Notes under the pieces: model-generated
Seen by the model: the letters and a program-made list of their open reading frames with translations, nothing else
The model's database searches: none
What the model was told of the DNA's origin: nothing
Position numbers and translations under genes: made by a program
In this document: positions 47,214 through 60,556 of the stretch, piece by piece
How positions within the stretch are numbered: the stretch's first letter is position 1
Layout of the letters: each line of letters begins with the position of its first letter
Source: Gonapodya prolifera JEL478
Taxonomy: Eukaryota; Monoblepharomycota; Monoblepharidomycetes; Monoblepharidales; Gonapodyaceae
NCBI GenBank assembly: GCA_001574975.1
Contig: KQ965731.1
Coordinates: 1,299,737-1,363,736, forward strand
DNA: 64,000 nt
Direction: 5' to 3'

Positions 47214-50200
47214 ATGTCCTCGCAACCGACAATTGGGAATCAATATCCAGCATACTCTTCAGCCGGACAGATATCACAGAATCAGACACAGCTACCGCCC
47301 AACTCCGTCGCAGCTTTTCAAGCATCAAATATTGCCCACGTTTTGCAACGAACTGCTGCACAACTGAATGGCTCTCGACCACCTAACATTCCTTCCTCCA
47401 TTCCACCCAATGCAATGCTCACACCTGGCGCGGGACGACCTAACATAGGTCCCAACCACATGTCACACCATCAGGGCCTTCCTGCCCCACCTGGCTACAT
47501 GTGGAACATGCCTGGGAGGCCAGGGCAGCAAGGCGCCTATTATTCGTCCCAGATGAATGCTCAGCGATCAGGTGGACATTTACCGAATTCTTCTATGGCA
47601 CTCCCGGCAGGAGTGTCCTTGGCCAACGTTCAAGGACTATCTGGCTTTACTGGAGTTCCTCCAGGGATGACACAAAGCAACTCAGCCCTCGCAAATAATG
47701 GCATGCGGGGAGTTGGACCTATGATGTTTCCACCTGGCTATGGGCTTCCCATGGGTATGCCTAAAATGGTCAATCCTGGTGCAGGGCGTGGAATTCCCCA
47801 AACGCTTCCGCCAGGCCGACGACAGGGAGGGGCCGGTTCACGTCGGGGTGCAGGAAAGAAAAAGAAAAAGAAGGATTCCGATGACGAGGACGAGGAACTG
47901 GATGTCACTAGCTCGTCAGATGATTTTGATGGGGATGCTGCTGGTGCATCTGGCGATGGTGGGTCCTCTGATGACGAATATCACGCTCCTCAACCGAAGG
48001 CCGCACCCGCCACCGCAAGGCAAATGGCGTTGGCATCCATGGGCTCGGACGGCAGTGGGGGTATATCGCTTTCGTTGATTAGTGGAGGAGCCCCCGGCCG
48101 CACCAGTACACCTGCGAGTGTCAGCTCCAGTCGGGGAGGTGCGAAGCGAGGGAGAAAACCGGGCTCCAAAAAGAAACGGGACGACGATGAAGAGGATGAT
48201 TTCGAAGAGGATGACGACGACGGGGATGATGATGACAAAGAAAGGCGACCGCGGGGATACTCTGGTGAGATTTAGGCTTGCATGGAATTGCACTACTTGG
48301 TTCCCAACAGTATCATTTCTATCAGGGGGCCCGTCTCTTGTGAAGCAAAAACTGCCTTCACAAATTATCTACCACGAGCGTGTTAATATTCCTTTCGGCG
48401 TTCGGGACTCACAAAACATTGAGAAAATTTTGGCTTGGCGCTATGTGTCACTAGACGCGCATCGCACTCATGCCGACACTGAGAGTGGAGAATCCGATAC
48501 GTGCCCCCCGGGTAATCAAATGCTCGTGAAATATCGGTTCTCCGCCTACCTGCATTGCAAGTGGCTTCCGGTGGAGGAAGTCGAGCGAAGCAACCTCGGA
48601 AAAGGAAGAGTAAAGAAGTTTATGGAGACTCATTATGATGGTTGGATGGCGTGGAACAACGAAGAGCCTTACAACCCAAATTTTAGAATAGTGAGTTGAG
48701 CATCATAAACAAACGTCTCATTGCGACTCCGACTAACCCGCCCTTTTCAGCCCGATCGCCTCATTGATGAAGCTATGGGCGACAACGGCATCATCTATTA
48801 TCTTGTGAAATGGTCCTCACAGGAGCATTCTGACTCCACTTGGGAGTCTGCCGAGCTCCTCGAGGAAATATGCCCTGAGCTTGTTGACTTATACCAGAAA
48901 CGAAAGTTTCCTGATAGTGCTAAGCACCAGAACTACGCAAATCGTCTGCGGAGGCCACCACCAGGTACATTTCAGAAGATGGAAGAAAGCCCTGAATTTC
49001 TGGATGGCAACAAATTGAGGCCATATCAATTGGAGGGCGTAAATTGGCTTCTTCACTGGTGTGTTTACCTGTTTATTGCTCTCTTTATTTTCAAGCCAAC
49101 CTGTGATGTTATTCAGCTGGGTCAATCGTCAAAGCTCTATCTTGGCCGATGAAATGGTGAAGTGACTGTTCTAGATGCATGGCTTTCACGGGCTAATTAT
49201 ATTTTTTTTTATGCTTGGTTGTTGAAAGGGCCTGGGCAAAACGATTCAATCTATTGGGTTCCTGCACCAACTTTACACTCGGTTCGGAGTCAAGGGTCCT
49301 TTCTTAGTTATCGCACCATTATCCAGTGAGTATAGGCACTCCCGTATTCCAAAGAACTTTACCCTTTGACCACAACGTCGACAGCATTGCCGAACTGGGA
49401 ACGCGAGTTTAATACCTGGACAGATCTCAACGTTGTCGTCTTTCGCGGGCGGGAAACAACTCGACATCTCATCGTAGGGACTGAGTTTTATTATGTGACT
49501 GCTCAAGGAAGCTTCCACACAAACATATACAAGTTTGATGTGATCCTAACAACCTATGAAATGGCCACAATCGCGGCTCCGCAGCTTCAGAAGATTGACT
49601 TTGCCGTTGCAGTGATTGACGAAGCTCACAGACTCAAAAGCGCCAAGAGCAAGACCGGTGAAACCCTTAAAGGTTACAAGATGGAACATCGGGTCTTGCT
49701 GACTGGTACCCCGTTACAGGTTTGTTTTGGCGCTTCAAATGCGGAGACTATCTATTGACTCTTTTGCATAGAATAATATGGAGGAGCTCTGGGCCATTTT
49801 GAATTTCCTCGAGCCTGCCCAGTTTAAGTAAGCCACACATTTGCAAGTATTTGAGTTGGTCGATTGACAGAGCTTTGGGAACCAAACAGGAACGAACAGG
49901 CCTTCATACATCAGTATGGTGCTTTAAAGACGGCTGAAGATGTTATGCGCGTCCAAGAGCTGTTGAAACCCCTTATGCTGCGGCGGATGAAAGATGATGT
50001 AGAGGCCTCCATTCCCATCAAGGAGGAGACCATCATAGAAGTAACGCTGACACCGATTCAAAAGAAGTACTACCGAGCCATTTTAGAGCGAAATTTCTCA
50101 TTCCTCAAGAAGGGAACACAGAGAAAGAACATCCCCAACTTGCAGAATGCTATGATGGAGCTCCGAAAGTGTTGCATTCATCCGTTTCTCCTAAAGGGCG

Positions 50201-53200
50201 CGGAGGAGACGATTTTTGCAGAGACCAGAGCAGACTCTCCTCTTAAGCAACTGCAATCCATGATTGATAGCTCGGGGAAACTTGTACTCGTTGACAAGCT
50301 CTTACGAAAGCTTAGAACGGGTGGCCACAAAGTTTTAATTTTCTCTCAAATGACACGCTGTCTTGACATTTTGGCGGACTATTTACATGGCGTCGGATGG
50401 AACCACGAGCGTATTGATGTTTGTGTCAAACTTTTCTTAGTGTTGTTCGAGTCCTAACGTCGACTTTATTACTTGGGGGCCAATGACTCTACAGGGAACC
50501 ATTCGGGGTGACGTTCGACAAGCAGCAATCGACCGCTTTCAGCGACAAAGTGACACATTCGTTTTCTTGCTCTGCACTCGGGCCGGGGGCGTCGGTATCA
50601 ATTTGACAGCTGCCGACACGTGAGCTCCTGATTGTTATAGAATCAACGTCAAATGAATAACGTCATCGTCCGTCTAATTTAGGGTCATTATCTATGATTC
50701 TGACTGGAATCCTTTGAACGATCTCCAGGCGCAAGCTCGAGTTCATCGTATTGGCCAAACGAAGCCTGTCCAGATTTACCGCCTTGTAACGTCAAACACG
50801 TACGAGAAGGAGATGTTCGATCGAGCAGGTCTCAAGCTCGGATTAGAGCGCGCTGTTCTGCAAAAGATGGACCAAGGCGGTGGTGTTGCAGCCGGTGCGG
50901 AAGGTCCACCAGAGATGACCGCTCAAGAGATTGAGACACTTCTAAAAAAAGGTTTGTATCGTTTAGTCGAGGTCGATTTAGATATTAATCGACGACAATT
51001 AGGTGCATACGGTGCCATCATGGACGACGAGGACAGTCAGAATTTTGTCGAGGAAGACATTGACCAAATTTTGGAGAAGCGCGCTACAGTTGTCAAGCAC
51101 AGCTTCGCCGGGGAAAAGGGCTCTGTGTTTTCAAAGGCAACTTTTGCGACGAAGAATGCCGAAGAGGACATTTCGCTGGATGATCCCTCCTTTTGGGAGA
51201 AGATTGCACAAAGAGGCAAATTGCAAACTGAAAATGAAACCGAGGAGTGGAAGAAAAATCTCGTCGATGGTGAAGAAAGAGATTTTCTGAAGATTTCTCG
51301 TCACCCTAACTGGCCCCGCTGTTCAAGGTCCACGAAATCGTCAACCGCAGGACCGACCGGCAAATGAGCCAATCGCTCCACTATCTCCCCAGCAGCTTAG
51401 CGACGATGACGATGGTTGGTGATACCTTGCATTCCGACATATACACACCGTCAAAAACTGACTCACCCTCATTTCAGATGCGTGGACTCAGCCAAAGCGG
51501 AAACAAGGCGGCGTTCACCAGCCTTCTGCGTGGAGTCAGACTAAGAAGGTTCTTCTGGAACGTCTTATTATGGTTTGGGGACTATCGAACTTCCATCGCT
51601 GGCTCAGTGGGTTCATGCGTTCACTAAAGAAGTAACTGGTATTAAAGCGAGCCGTTTGTGCTATCAGAGCCCTTGAAGGATCGGTCTTTGAATGATATCA
51701 AAGCGTGTGCTCGGGAATGTGTCCGCTTTGTTCTGTCGTGTGAACTGAAGGTTCGGTGTCTGTAAAAGATCATTTGTGAATTCTCGTCTAACGAAAGTAC
51801 AGCCCCCGGTTGATCAAGATATCATCGACGACGTTTACGCTTACCTTGAACTCGATGAGACAAAACCTATGGATGAAAGAGGCCGTGTACTACCGGAACC
51901 GCAACCCGGGGAACCATACCACCGGGCGACAAAGCAGCAAATCATGGAATTCAGATCGTTCATAATCGACTCACCGGAGGATTATAAAGACCATCTCCGG
52001 AAGAAAGCCCGCAACCTACTTCTTAGGGTGCAGATGATCTACTTCCTTCGTCAAAAAATAGCACCATACAAAAGTATGCCAATGCCTGAGCTCAAAGCGG
52101 CCCCTCCGGTGCCTTGGTGGACTTCAGACGATGATCGAGATATGCTGATTGGTATCGTGAAGCATGGATATCAGAAGTGGGATGAGATCAGGTAACATCT
52201 TCTTGTACTTGCCGGTGTTGATCTTCCTAAATCTCCCTTCCTGAATTACAGGACGGATCCGGAACTGAGATTTGCTCATCGAAAATACATTTTCAAAAAG
52301 GGCTCGGGATCTTCGAAGACTGAAGACGACGAAGACGACGATATGGGTGCACCCGCGGAGGAAGATAACGAGGAGGGGAGTGGCGCTCCAACCATCAAAA
52401 TGGATGCAAGTGTAGCAAAAACTGAAGCAACCACGAAGACAGAAACTCTTACTTCTGAAGGTTTCGAAGGAGCTGATGATCAAACATTTGTTTGGCCTGA
52501 CCCGTCAGATTTTGGCCTTCGCGTTCGCAAGGTCGTGAACTCGTTCCAACGTCAATTCTCTCTAGAAGCGAAGGAGCGTGCGAAGGAAGAGACCAAAGCT
52601 CCCAAAAAGCCCAGAAGAAGTGAACCACGTGCGAAAAAGGGTGTGAACGATTTGACAAAGAGCGAGCGCCTGGCATTCCAAAGAACGCTTGTAGCTTATG
52701 GTGTTCCCATCCGGCACGATGCTCGAGGACTGGTGGTTCTTGTGAATGGCAAAGAAGTTCCTGATTGGGAGTCTTTCAAGATCGTGGCCAATCTGACTGA
52801 AAAGTCAGACGAAGCGGTGCAAACTTACTACGAGGAAGTTCTTCGAAAGTGTAATGATGTGCTGGAGAGGATGCAAGCATCTGCAGAAGGCGACGACGAA
52901 GAGAAACCAGGGTCGAAAAGTGATCGGGACATTGATGCATTTACCGTGGATAAAGCGTCAAGGTTTGTGTTATGTGTCGGAGAGTGCATAACACCCACAA
53001 CATTAACTTTCAAAAATGATGGTTGATCCAGAATTTTGAACCGCATCCGCCTTTTTGATCGCTTACGCCGGGAAGTTCTGCGCCACGCGGATCTGGAAGA
53101 AATTTTGCGGAATGTCAAGCGACATGCGCGTTCAGGATTGCCCATGTGAGAAATCTCCCGAAAATATATGCCATATTTTTTGGTTTTGTGCTAATATTCA

Positions 53201-54967
53201 TGTGACGTGATGAAGGTGGTGGGAGGTAGGCACACATGACACAGCGTACCTTCGCGCTGTCGCCAGATACGGGGTTCTGCGGGTAGACCTGATCACAACG
53301 GGTGAGTTATGTATGTGTGATGCTTTGCATTATGCAGATAACAGTCATAGCATATCTATAGATCCGGATCTTCCTTTCCTGCAAGTTTTGGAGAGTCAAC
53401 GACGGGACACCAATCGTAAGCTAAAGGAGAGGAATGGTCCCGACGAGCTGGAAATGGAGGTCTCTATAGAGAAGAACCCTGTTAGAGAGACTGAATGGAT
53501 GCGCGAAATGGTGGCTTTCCGCCGGATCGAAGCCTTAGTCCAATCAGTATGGGAGCACGATCATCCACCAGTTGGTTCAGCAGTGGCACGAATTAGTTCC
53601 AACAGGCAAGATGGCAACCGCAAACGAAAGGCTCAAAAAAGAGATTCTCCGATTCCGGATGATGGAGATTTGGATATGGATGATGATGCACGCAAAGAGC
53701 GAAGACGAGAGATCGAGCGAGACAGGAAGAGGCAGAAGAGGGCAGCTGAGCGTGAGAAAGAGCGAAAAGAAGCTCGGGAAGCCGCCCAAGGACTTGTTCG
53801 GGAGGCAGGAGAAATGTTAAGAAGGGCGAAGCAAGGAGAAACAGTTGGTGGCGTTGTGGGGCTGGCGGGTATTCTCGGGTCTGCTGGCAGCAAGCACGAG
53901 AGCCCCTCATCCGGTGCATTTGCATCAGAAGGAACGGACGGTGGGGATGAGGTAAGAATGTTCGTCCTCTCTTTGTTCAATTTTATGTTACAAATTTTTG
54001 CATTAGAGCGATTCTTCCCTGACATCACTTTCCGATATCGAGGCAGCAATCGCACCAAAGTCAACAACGCCTTCCCATCGGTCGTCGAGCTCGACACCTG
54101 GGCAAGTTTGGGGTGGTGCGGACAATTCTGTGTCAACACCACCTGTATTACAGCCAAATACAAAAATTCGGATCAAGTTTGGAGGGGCGTCAGGCACCAA
54201 AAGCTTGACACCGCCAAGTTTGACACCGCTGTCCGGACTGCCAATACCGCAAAGTGTACCGTTTTCTGATCCTTCGGCAAGCGGCGCACTACTCCCTCCC
54301 AATCGCAATCCTCCCAGCACGGTGCACCCTCAAGTGCCACAGAACTTCCGACCCTCATCGATTTCATATCCACCCAAAGCCGCACCGTTGTACCACGCCT
54401 CTTTGCCACCTCAAGCGGATGTGCATAGATTTTCGCGCGACCCACTCTCCCTGTCGAACCAGGTGCTGGTGCCGGGTCCGTCATCCTCTTTGGGAACTAC
54501 GTCGTATTCTGGTGTCAAATCAGAAATGGCGTATGGGAATACAGGAGAGTTGCCCTCGCCCGTGCAGATGACTCACGAATCACAACATCGGGGGTTTGTG
54601 GGCGTTGAACCTTCAGTCATGGGAGGATTTCACACTACCTCTGGGAGTGAGAAATTCCAGACAACACCAGCAATGCTATCGGTGCCCTCCCGGTCACCAG
54701 TGTCAGTGTTCGCACCATTACCGCCAACCATTTCGAATGATGGAAGCGTACGCGCTATCGTATCCCCAACGTTACCATCTACCTCAGTCGCTGAATTCCA
54801 ACCAACTTTCATCACCATTGACGAGCACGGGTGACCCGTTACATGTTGCAAGCAGCATGGTGCCGGAAAAGAGAAAGCATGACCAAGATGCCGTACAAGA
54901 GGAAGGTTCCATCGATGCTGGGGAGAAACGAGTTCGAGGTGGATGGGAATCATATGGCGCGGAATAA
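47214..54967 (+). CDS. CHD-family chromatin remodeler, CHD6-9-like (class III)
   Basis: This nuclear ATPase slides nucleosomes. The start [18 protein letters not shown] (47214) opens a Pro/Gly/Asn-rich leader, then Lys-rich and Asp/Glu-rich tracts. Two chromodomains follow (about 48330-48690 with [17 protein letters not shown]; about 48755-48890 with [17 protein letters not shown]). The Snf2 core shows [40 protein letters not shown], the Walker [70 protein letters not shown] and [19 protein letters not shown]. Downstream, [20 protein letters not shown] and [18 protein letters not shown] are hallmarks of CHD6-9, as is [21 protein letters not shown] Lys/Arg-rich coiled tail and Ser/Pro-rich end follow. 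The last intron (GTACGC..CTCAG, 54751-54794) leads to the stop at 54967. Roughly 2,000 residues, 15-20 introns, looks intact. Confidence 0.92.
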
Positions 54968-55112
54968 AATTTATCTTTTCATCGTAATTAAAGCAGTAGA
55001 TAATGTAATAGATTGCTGTTTGCCATGACTTTGACGTGGTGGATGAATGAAGGGGCTGGCACACTTTCAATTGCCGACATCCAAACCCCAGCTTTGTTCC
55101 CGAGAGGCACCG

Positions 55113-58100
55113 ATGGGCGATTCCGCCGCCAACAGTGGAAACTCGGGAAATCCCGGAGGATTAGGCGGGTCGGAGGCTGGTGGTGGAAGTGGGAACAACG
55201 GCGGACATGGAGGCGGGACCAGCCCGAGCATACCGTCCTATACCCTACCCGGAGTTTTACATTTCATTCAGGTGGAATGGCGGCGATTCGAGCGGGAGAG
55301 AAACGAATGGGCGATTGAAAGGAACGAGCTCAGGGTGAGTGCTGGGGCGAGACATCAATGAGGACACGGTGTCAAAAGAAAGAGTAGAGCGTTCTTTCCT
55401 TTGGAGTGGTGCTCCGACCAATAGCAGCGTCTACAACGGGAGCAGGATGCCACCTACCGATCACATGTGAAGAACACGGAGAGGTTAAGATTATTATTCA
55501 ACCCTTCTGGAAGGACAATTTTTGGATTTAATTTTGTTGTTCATTGAATGATTGACGGCTTGAACGGTGGGATCCCACTTGAAATTGCGGATTACAGTGT
55601 GATAGGAGTTGCCATTGTGTCGCAATGGCTCTACTGACCACGCTGCTAAGAAGATATCGGCTTTAACTTCCTCCTTCATCCTTTTTGCTGTGTGGTTTCT
55701 CATGCCTGCCTTAACATCTCCGCGATCTTGGACTGGGGCTTTGAAATGTTTTGTCTTGTCTTCGAAAACCGACTTCAATTGCTGAAGACACGCCTTGGTA
55801 CACTTGAAGGTGCTAACAGAGGTCTCGAGCAGCTCAAAACAGACCTCACTCGACGCGTCAAAATGCTTGAATACGCGTTGAGGCAAGAGCGGTGGGTGCT
55901 TAAATGTTTTTAATGTTGGGTAGCATGTGCTATTGCTTGCAGAGCTGTCTGTCGAAGAAAAAAAACGCTTCTGTATAAGGGAAGCACTGGAATCAATAGG
56001 CGTGATCGAAATGGCTTTCGTGCAAGAAGGGGCGTAATTCAACCTGCTAAAACCAACTTCAAAATATAGGGCGAAGTATCTGCAGCTCCAAACACTTCAG
56101 CCATCGCCATCAACGTTGTCTCTTCCTAACTCGGAGAGCGCCGCCCCAATCTCCGCAGTCGAAGCCCCGTCCACCCTTGCACCACCTGCACCGCCAGCGG
56201 CAAGAGTCCCTGACCGATCGAGCACATTTGGTCCAAGTTCAACTCTTGCTCCTCCGGACCGCCCTCCGACTACTGCGCCAGACCGGCCTGGGACAGCTTT
56301 TGAAGGACTGGGAGGCGGTGGAGGAACGTTTTTGAAGTATTCAAAAGGCTGGGGTACAGTGCGAAGTCGCGAAATATTGCGAAAGTGGGATTCAGAGAAA
56401 GCTGGCGGTGGTATTTCACGTCACTGATTGCGCGCCTTCCGATCATCCACAGTTATCTGCAAGAAGCAGACCACCTTTCTACTCTCGTCGCGCCGGTGTT
56501 GAACACCTCTCTCTCTGCTGTTCCATCACCAACAGATGATGTTTCAGGAAGATCGCCACACAACGCGCCCGAACCACTTCAAAGAGCACGCTCCGCCCCC
56601 AGGAGTGGTGCAACGAGGTCTCAGCTATCGTCTGCACAGCTGTCGACAGGAGCAGCCGCTGGAGGCTCGAGCTCAGGATCAGCTCCTTACATTCGGTCTC
56701 CCTCATTACCTTCTCCTCCCTCCTCAAGAACAGATGACCACCCGCCGCCGACAACATCGTTGGACGATGTACTCGATGACGTTGACTCCGATATTTCAAG
56801 TCGAGGATCTGGTCGGCGGTTGTCTGATTCTGGTTCGTCTGACGGTGGCCTATCTGATGATAACAGTGATACCGGAAGTGTTGTGGGTGGAGAGTTTGGA
56901 CGAAGGGGGGAAAAGAGAGTCAGGGAGGAAGAAGAAGATGGAGACGCGGGTCGACCAAAGGATCGGATAATACAAGCTAGTGCGACAATGGTGCGTATTG
57001 GGAAGGGAGGGCAAGGTCTTGCAGGCGCGGTAGCAGCTGCAACTGCGAAAGAGGAAGAAGTGAGTGAGGTTTTGATTATGTAACGAAAACGCATCCATGA
57101 GCTTGCAATCCAAAGGATCTTACCGCCCGAATTAACCCTGGGAAGCTTTCCAGAGCGATGAAATCTGCGGACTCCTACGCTGAAAACCGCCGGCCAGGAT
57201 CTGCTGGTCCTAATGGTCGAAGAGTGAATGGTCGACCAGATGATCTCGCCGCGCTAGAATTGAGTGAGGAAGATACAGTGGATGTCGAAAAGAAGGGGGC
57301 CGCTGGATATGCTGGAAAGATTTGGAAGCCCAAGTTTGCGTTGAGGAAGTGGGTAGCAATAAAATTTTCTCAGCTACTGGGCGAAACAAGAGAGAACTGA
57401 CACGTCTTTGCGCAGCCACCTTGACACAGTTCGAGCGGTCGCGTGGCACCCTACGGAATTGGTACTATTCTCTGCAGGAGAGGATTCGGTGGCCAAAATG
57501 TGGGACTTGAGACAGTACGGAAACCTCAAGGGGCGACGGTATGTGGACTTCAATACCGAACGAAAGAGGAAAGAAGTTTTATTTAATTGCGAACGCAGCC
57601 CACCCACCGACATTGAACCAACATACACATTCCGTGGCCACACTGCCGCTGTAACGTCACTTGCGGTGTCGTTTTCGGGCGGACGCACTGTTGTTTACAC
57701 AGGCGGCGCAGATTCCACCGTTCGCGCTTGGCTTGCACCGTTTGGAGAGGGTGGAAGAGTTCGAGAGAGTTATGCAAGCTACTTTGGTGAGCTGCCGAAT
57801 CACAACATTGTGTGAACAGTGATTTCATCACCTCTTCCGACCGTTTGGATTAGACACAAAAACGAAACTCCATACGTTTGTGGGACACTCAAATGCCGTC
57901 TGGGACGTTAAGCCCCATCCAATTCCTCACCAGTACTCACTGTTAGCGTCCGCTTCAGCGGACGGAACCGTCAAACTTTGGTCACTCCCCGATGCTTCCG
58001 GAGCCGGAGGCTACAAGCTCAAGGCAACCATCCGACCTCCATCTGTGAAGGTCGCCCCAACGAGCTTGGATTGGTGTCCCTATGACCTCACCAAAATTGT

Positions 58101-58706
58101 CGTGGGCTATACTGATGCGACAGCGCGGGTAGTGGATGTTACCAAAGTGGGGCAGGATGGTGATGGGGAAGTGTTGCGGTTTTCGAGACCAGACGGATCT
58201 GGTGAGTTTGGCGGGACCAGTAAACGTTGCTCCTCATTCCCGTTCATTGAATTCACACCTCGGAACAGACGGCACACCTTCCTCACAAATCAACCGCCTT
58301 GTTGCACACCCCACGACAGCTGTGTGTGTTGCTGGATATGAGGATCGGTATCTACGGTTCCTCGACATGACTAGCGGGTCATATGCGCACCAAATGGTTG
58401 CGCATCTGGACGGTGTTGCCGCCGTAGACATTCATCCTAGTGGACTGACAGTTGCATCTGGAGGTGAGTGAAACCACATTGTAGAAAATTAGATATGTGA
58501 ATGATGTATGCTGATCTACAGGACACGACTATTCCATCCGCTTCTGGGATATGAACACTAGAGTATGCTCGCAAGAGATATCAGCGCACCGTCGAAAGTA
58601 TGACGAGGGTGTCTGGAGTGTTGCATATCGTCCCTCTGTATATTCGGGCTGGTTTGCGAGCGGTGGGGCAGATGCTATTGCAAAAGTGTACACGTTGGAT
58701 GCGTAG
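55113..58706 (+). CDS. striatin homologue (STRIPAK scaffold)
   Basis: Striatins (Pro11, Far8) are WD40 scaffolds that hold PP2A, Mob3 and GCK kinases in the STRIPAK complex, which controls hyphal fusion, cell-cycle arrest and polarity. Start MGDSAANSGNSGNPGGLGG at 55113 (an in-frame Met at 55047 is less likely). The caveolin-binding/coiled-coil part is YTLPGVLHFIQVEWRRFERE, then after a long intron LKTDLTRRVKMLEYALRQER, the conserved calmodulin-binding-like helix. The block FLKYSKGWGTVRSREILRK also matches striatin. A Ser/Asp-rich linker follows. WD40 repeats begin at SHLDTVRAVAWHPTE and include FRGHTAAVTSLAVSFSGG, FVGHSNAVWDVKPHP, LLASASADGTVKLWSL, LTVASGGHDYSIRFWDM and HRRKYDEGVWSVAYRPS, six to seven blades, ending ADAIAKVYTLDA at 58706. 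The intron at about 55337-55789 is unusually long for this window. Confidence 0.92.
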
Positions 58707-58883
58707 TCGTTTCTATGAACATTCGTTTTTCCCTGTCAAATCAAGTACATCTATCCCTGTTGAGGAGCCAACTTGGTTGGACTTGACCCATCTCATTGAA
58801 TCTTTTCGGACTAAAGTGCACTCCTCGGACACCATTTCACGCACCTTGAGATAGTAGCAGTCTATCTCTCCCCGTCGCAAAAG

Positions 58884-60556
58884 TTGTTCACGGTGGAAGC
58901 GTCGAACTCATCGGGAAAGTACCGATTAGGCAGCGCAACCGCTGGATCCAGCAATCGAGCCATTGCTATGAATCCATTATCAGGAATACGGAGTCGCCGG
59001 GTTCCCACTCAGCTTGTAGGGGACGCGAGAGCGATGGATACAGTGGGCCGTTCGGGAGATAAACTTTCTGATGCTGAATCGATTCTTCGCGATTTCGAGC
59101 AAAATGATACGTATTCAACTGTCGAAAGTGTTTCGTCCCTTGTGGAGAATCTGGTGAATTTCATATGCATTTGCCGTCAGTCAACCTCAATGAGCTCACC
59201 AAATTTTGCACCAAAACCAGCATCTTTTTTCGCGAGACAACGGCACGGTCCACTCGTGGCATGCACCGTCACCGCCAGCATCCCCTGCGCCTGAAGCTCC
59301 TTCGCAGGATGTTCCTATTAATCCTTTTGTAACAGGAGCGTCAGGGTTGAGCGACGAAGTTCTTTATGGGGACGATCTGGTGACGTTTGGAGACAGCCAC
59401 ATGGCTGTACTCCGCGAGGAAGAGGTTCTTTTGCCACCCCTGCCGTGTTACATGAACTACCAGGCTGACCTCTCATGGTCAATGCGTCGCACTCTGGTGG
59501 AGTGGCTCTCGGAGGTCCACAGCGAGTTCGACCTTCGCCCTGAGACACTCTTCCTTTCTATCGGAATCATGGACCGGTGTGTTGTCCCCGATCTGATCCC
59601 CCGAAAATAAGAAGTGACCATAGCTCTTGTTCCAGTTACCTCTCGAGACGTGTCGTTCCGTGGTATGTTGCGCTATCCTTCTGTTGTTTGCATGCGGTTT
59701 GCATTTTTCTTTCAGTTTGGAATTTCAACTCGTCGGTGTGACGAGCCTATGGCTTGCTTCCAAATATGAAGAAATACACGGACGGGTTCCGTGTCTCCAA
59801 CAACTGAGCTACGTCTGTTGGTAGGTGTTCGACTGCCGGCTTGTCGATACATGTATATCCCCCTTACCCGAACCTTAAAGCAACGCTTACCGCGTGGACG
59901 ATTTTGTTCAGATGGAGCTCCGCCTCCTCCAAGAGCTCAACTATAACCTGTCCATACCCAGCCCGGAAGCTTTCCTCAAACTTCAATGCGGGCTCCTTTT
60001 CAGGGACGCCCAAACACACGCCGCGGTTGGCGGTACAGCGCACAATCAGGCTTGTGGATGCAACGATGTGACAATGCCTAGTGCACCCTCTTCCCGCGGG
60101 ACCCTCCCGGCACGACTTCAGGACCACATACCATGCATTTTAGCTGCAGCAAGGTACTTGTGTGAGTTGACACTAGTCCACAAGAGGTTTGTGGGATGCA
60201 GGCCGTCTATGATCGCCACAGCGGCGTTCGTGCTAGCTGAGAAAATCCTCGGATGTGGAATTATTCGGGTGAGCTTACCGTGCGTGCCGCGGGGGTCGCT
60301 TTAGACTGCGTTTTAGCTCAGCAGTCCGTCCATTGTTCCACGGTTTCGCCGGACTAACCAGAATATTGAGGACCCTGTTCTATGGGACGTAGTGGACGAT
60401 ATGGTCAGCATTTGTCGTACGCCATGTTCAGTCATCGCAAACAAATACTCCCGGGCTGCATACGGGGACGTGGCGGCTGTCGTCGCCAACAGGTGGATGT
60501 CGATCGTTTTGTGGTTTCTTGCAAGTATCTCACGGCACAAAATGACTCTGCCTTGA
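58884..60556 (+). CDS. B-type cyclin
   Basis: A mitotic cyclin that should bind and activate Cdk1. Start MFTVEASNSSGKYRLGSAT at 58884. The N-terminal region is disordered and I see no canonical RxxLxxIxN destruction box. The cyclin box N-fold starts at YMNYQADLSWSMRRTLVEWL and runs through VHSEFDLRPETLFLSIGIMD, YLSRRVV and QLVGVTSLWLASKYEEIHG, matching B-type cyclins. The C-fold has VDDFVQMELRLLQELNYNLS and IPSPEAFLKL, then an insert of about 45 residues rich in Gly/Ala/Ser/Pro before ARYLCELTLVHKRF and RPSMIATAAFVLAEKILG. The final helix VIANKYSRAAYGDVAAVV reads to a stop at 60556. Several introns interrupt the gene. It starts 177 bp after the striatin stop on the same strand. Assignment to B rather than A type rests on the hinge and cyclin-box motifs. 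Confidence 0.83.

Noticed and set aside
55494-56042. 182-codon minus-strand frame over the striatin intron and exon
   Set aside because: It is antisense to the conserved striatin helix and has no recognisable motif; chance open frame.
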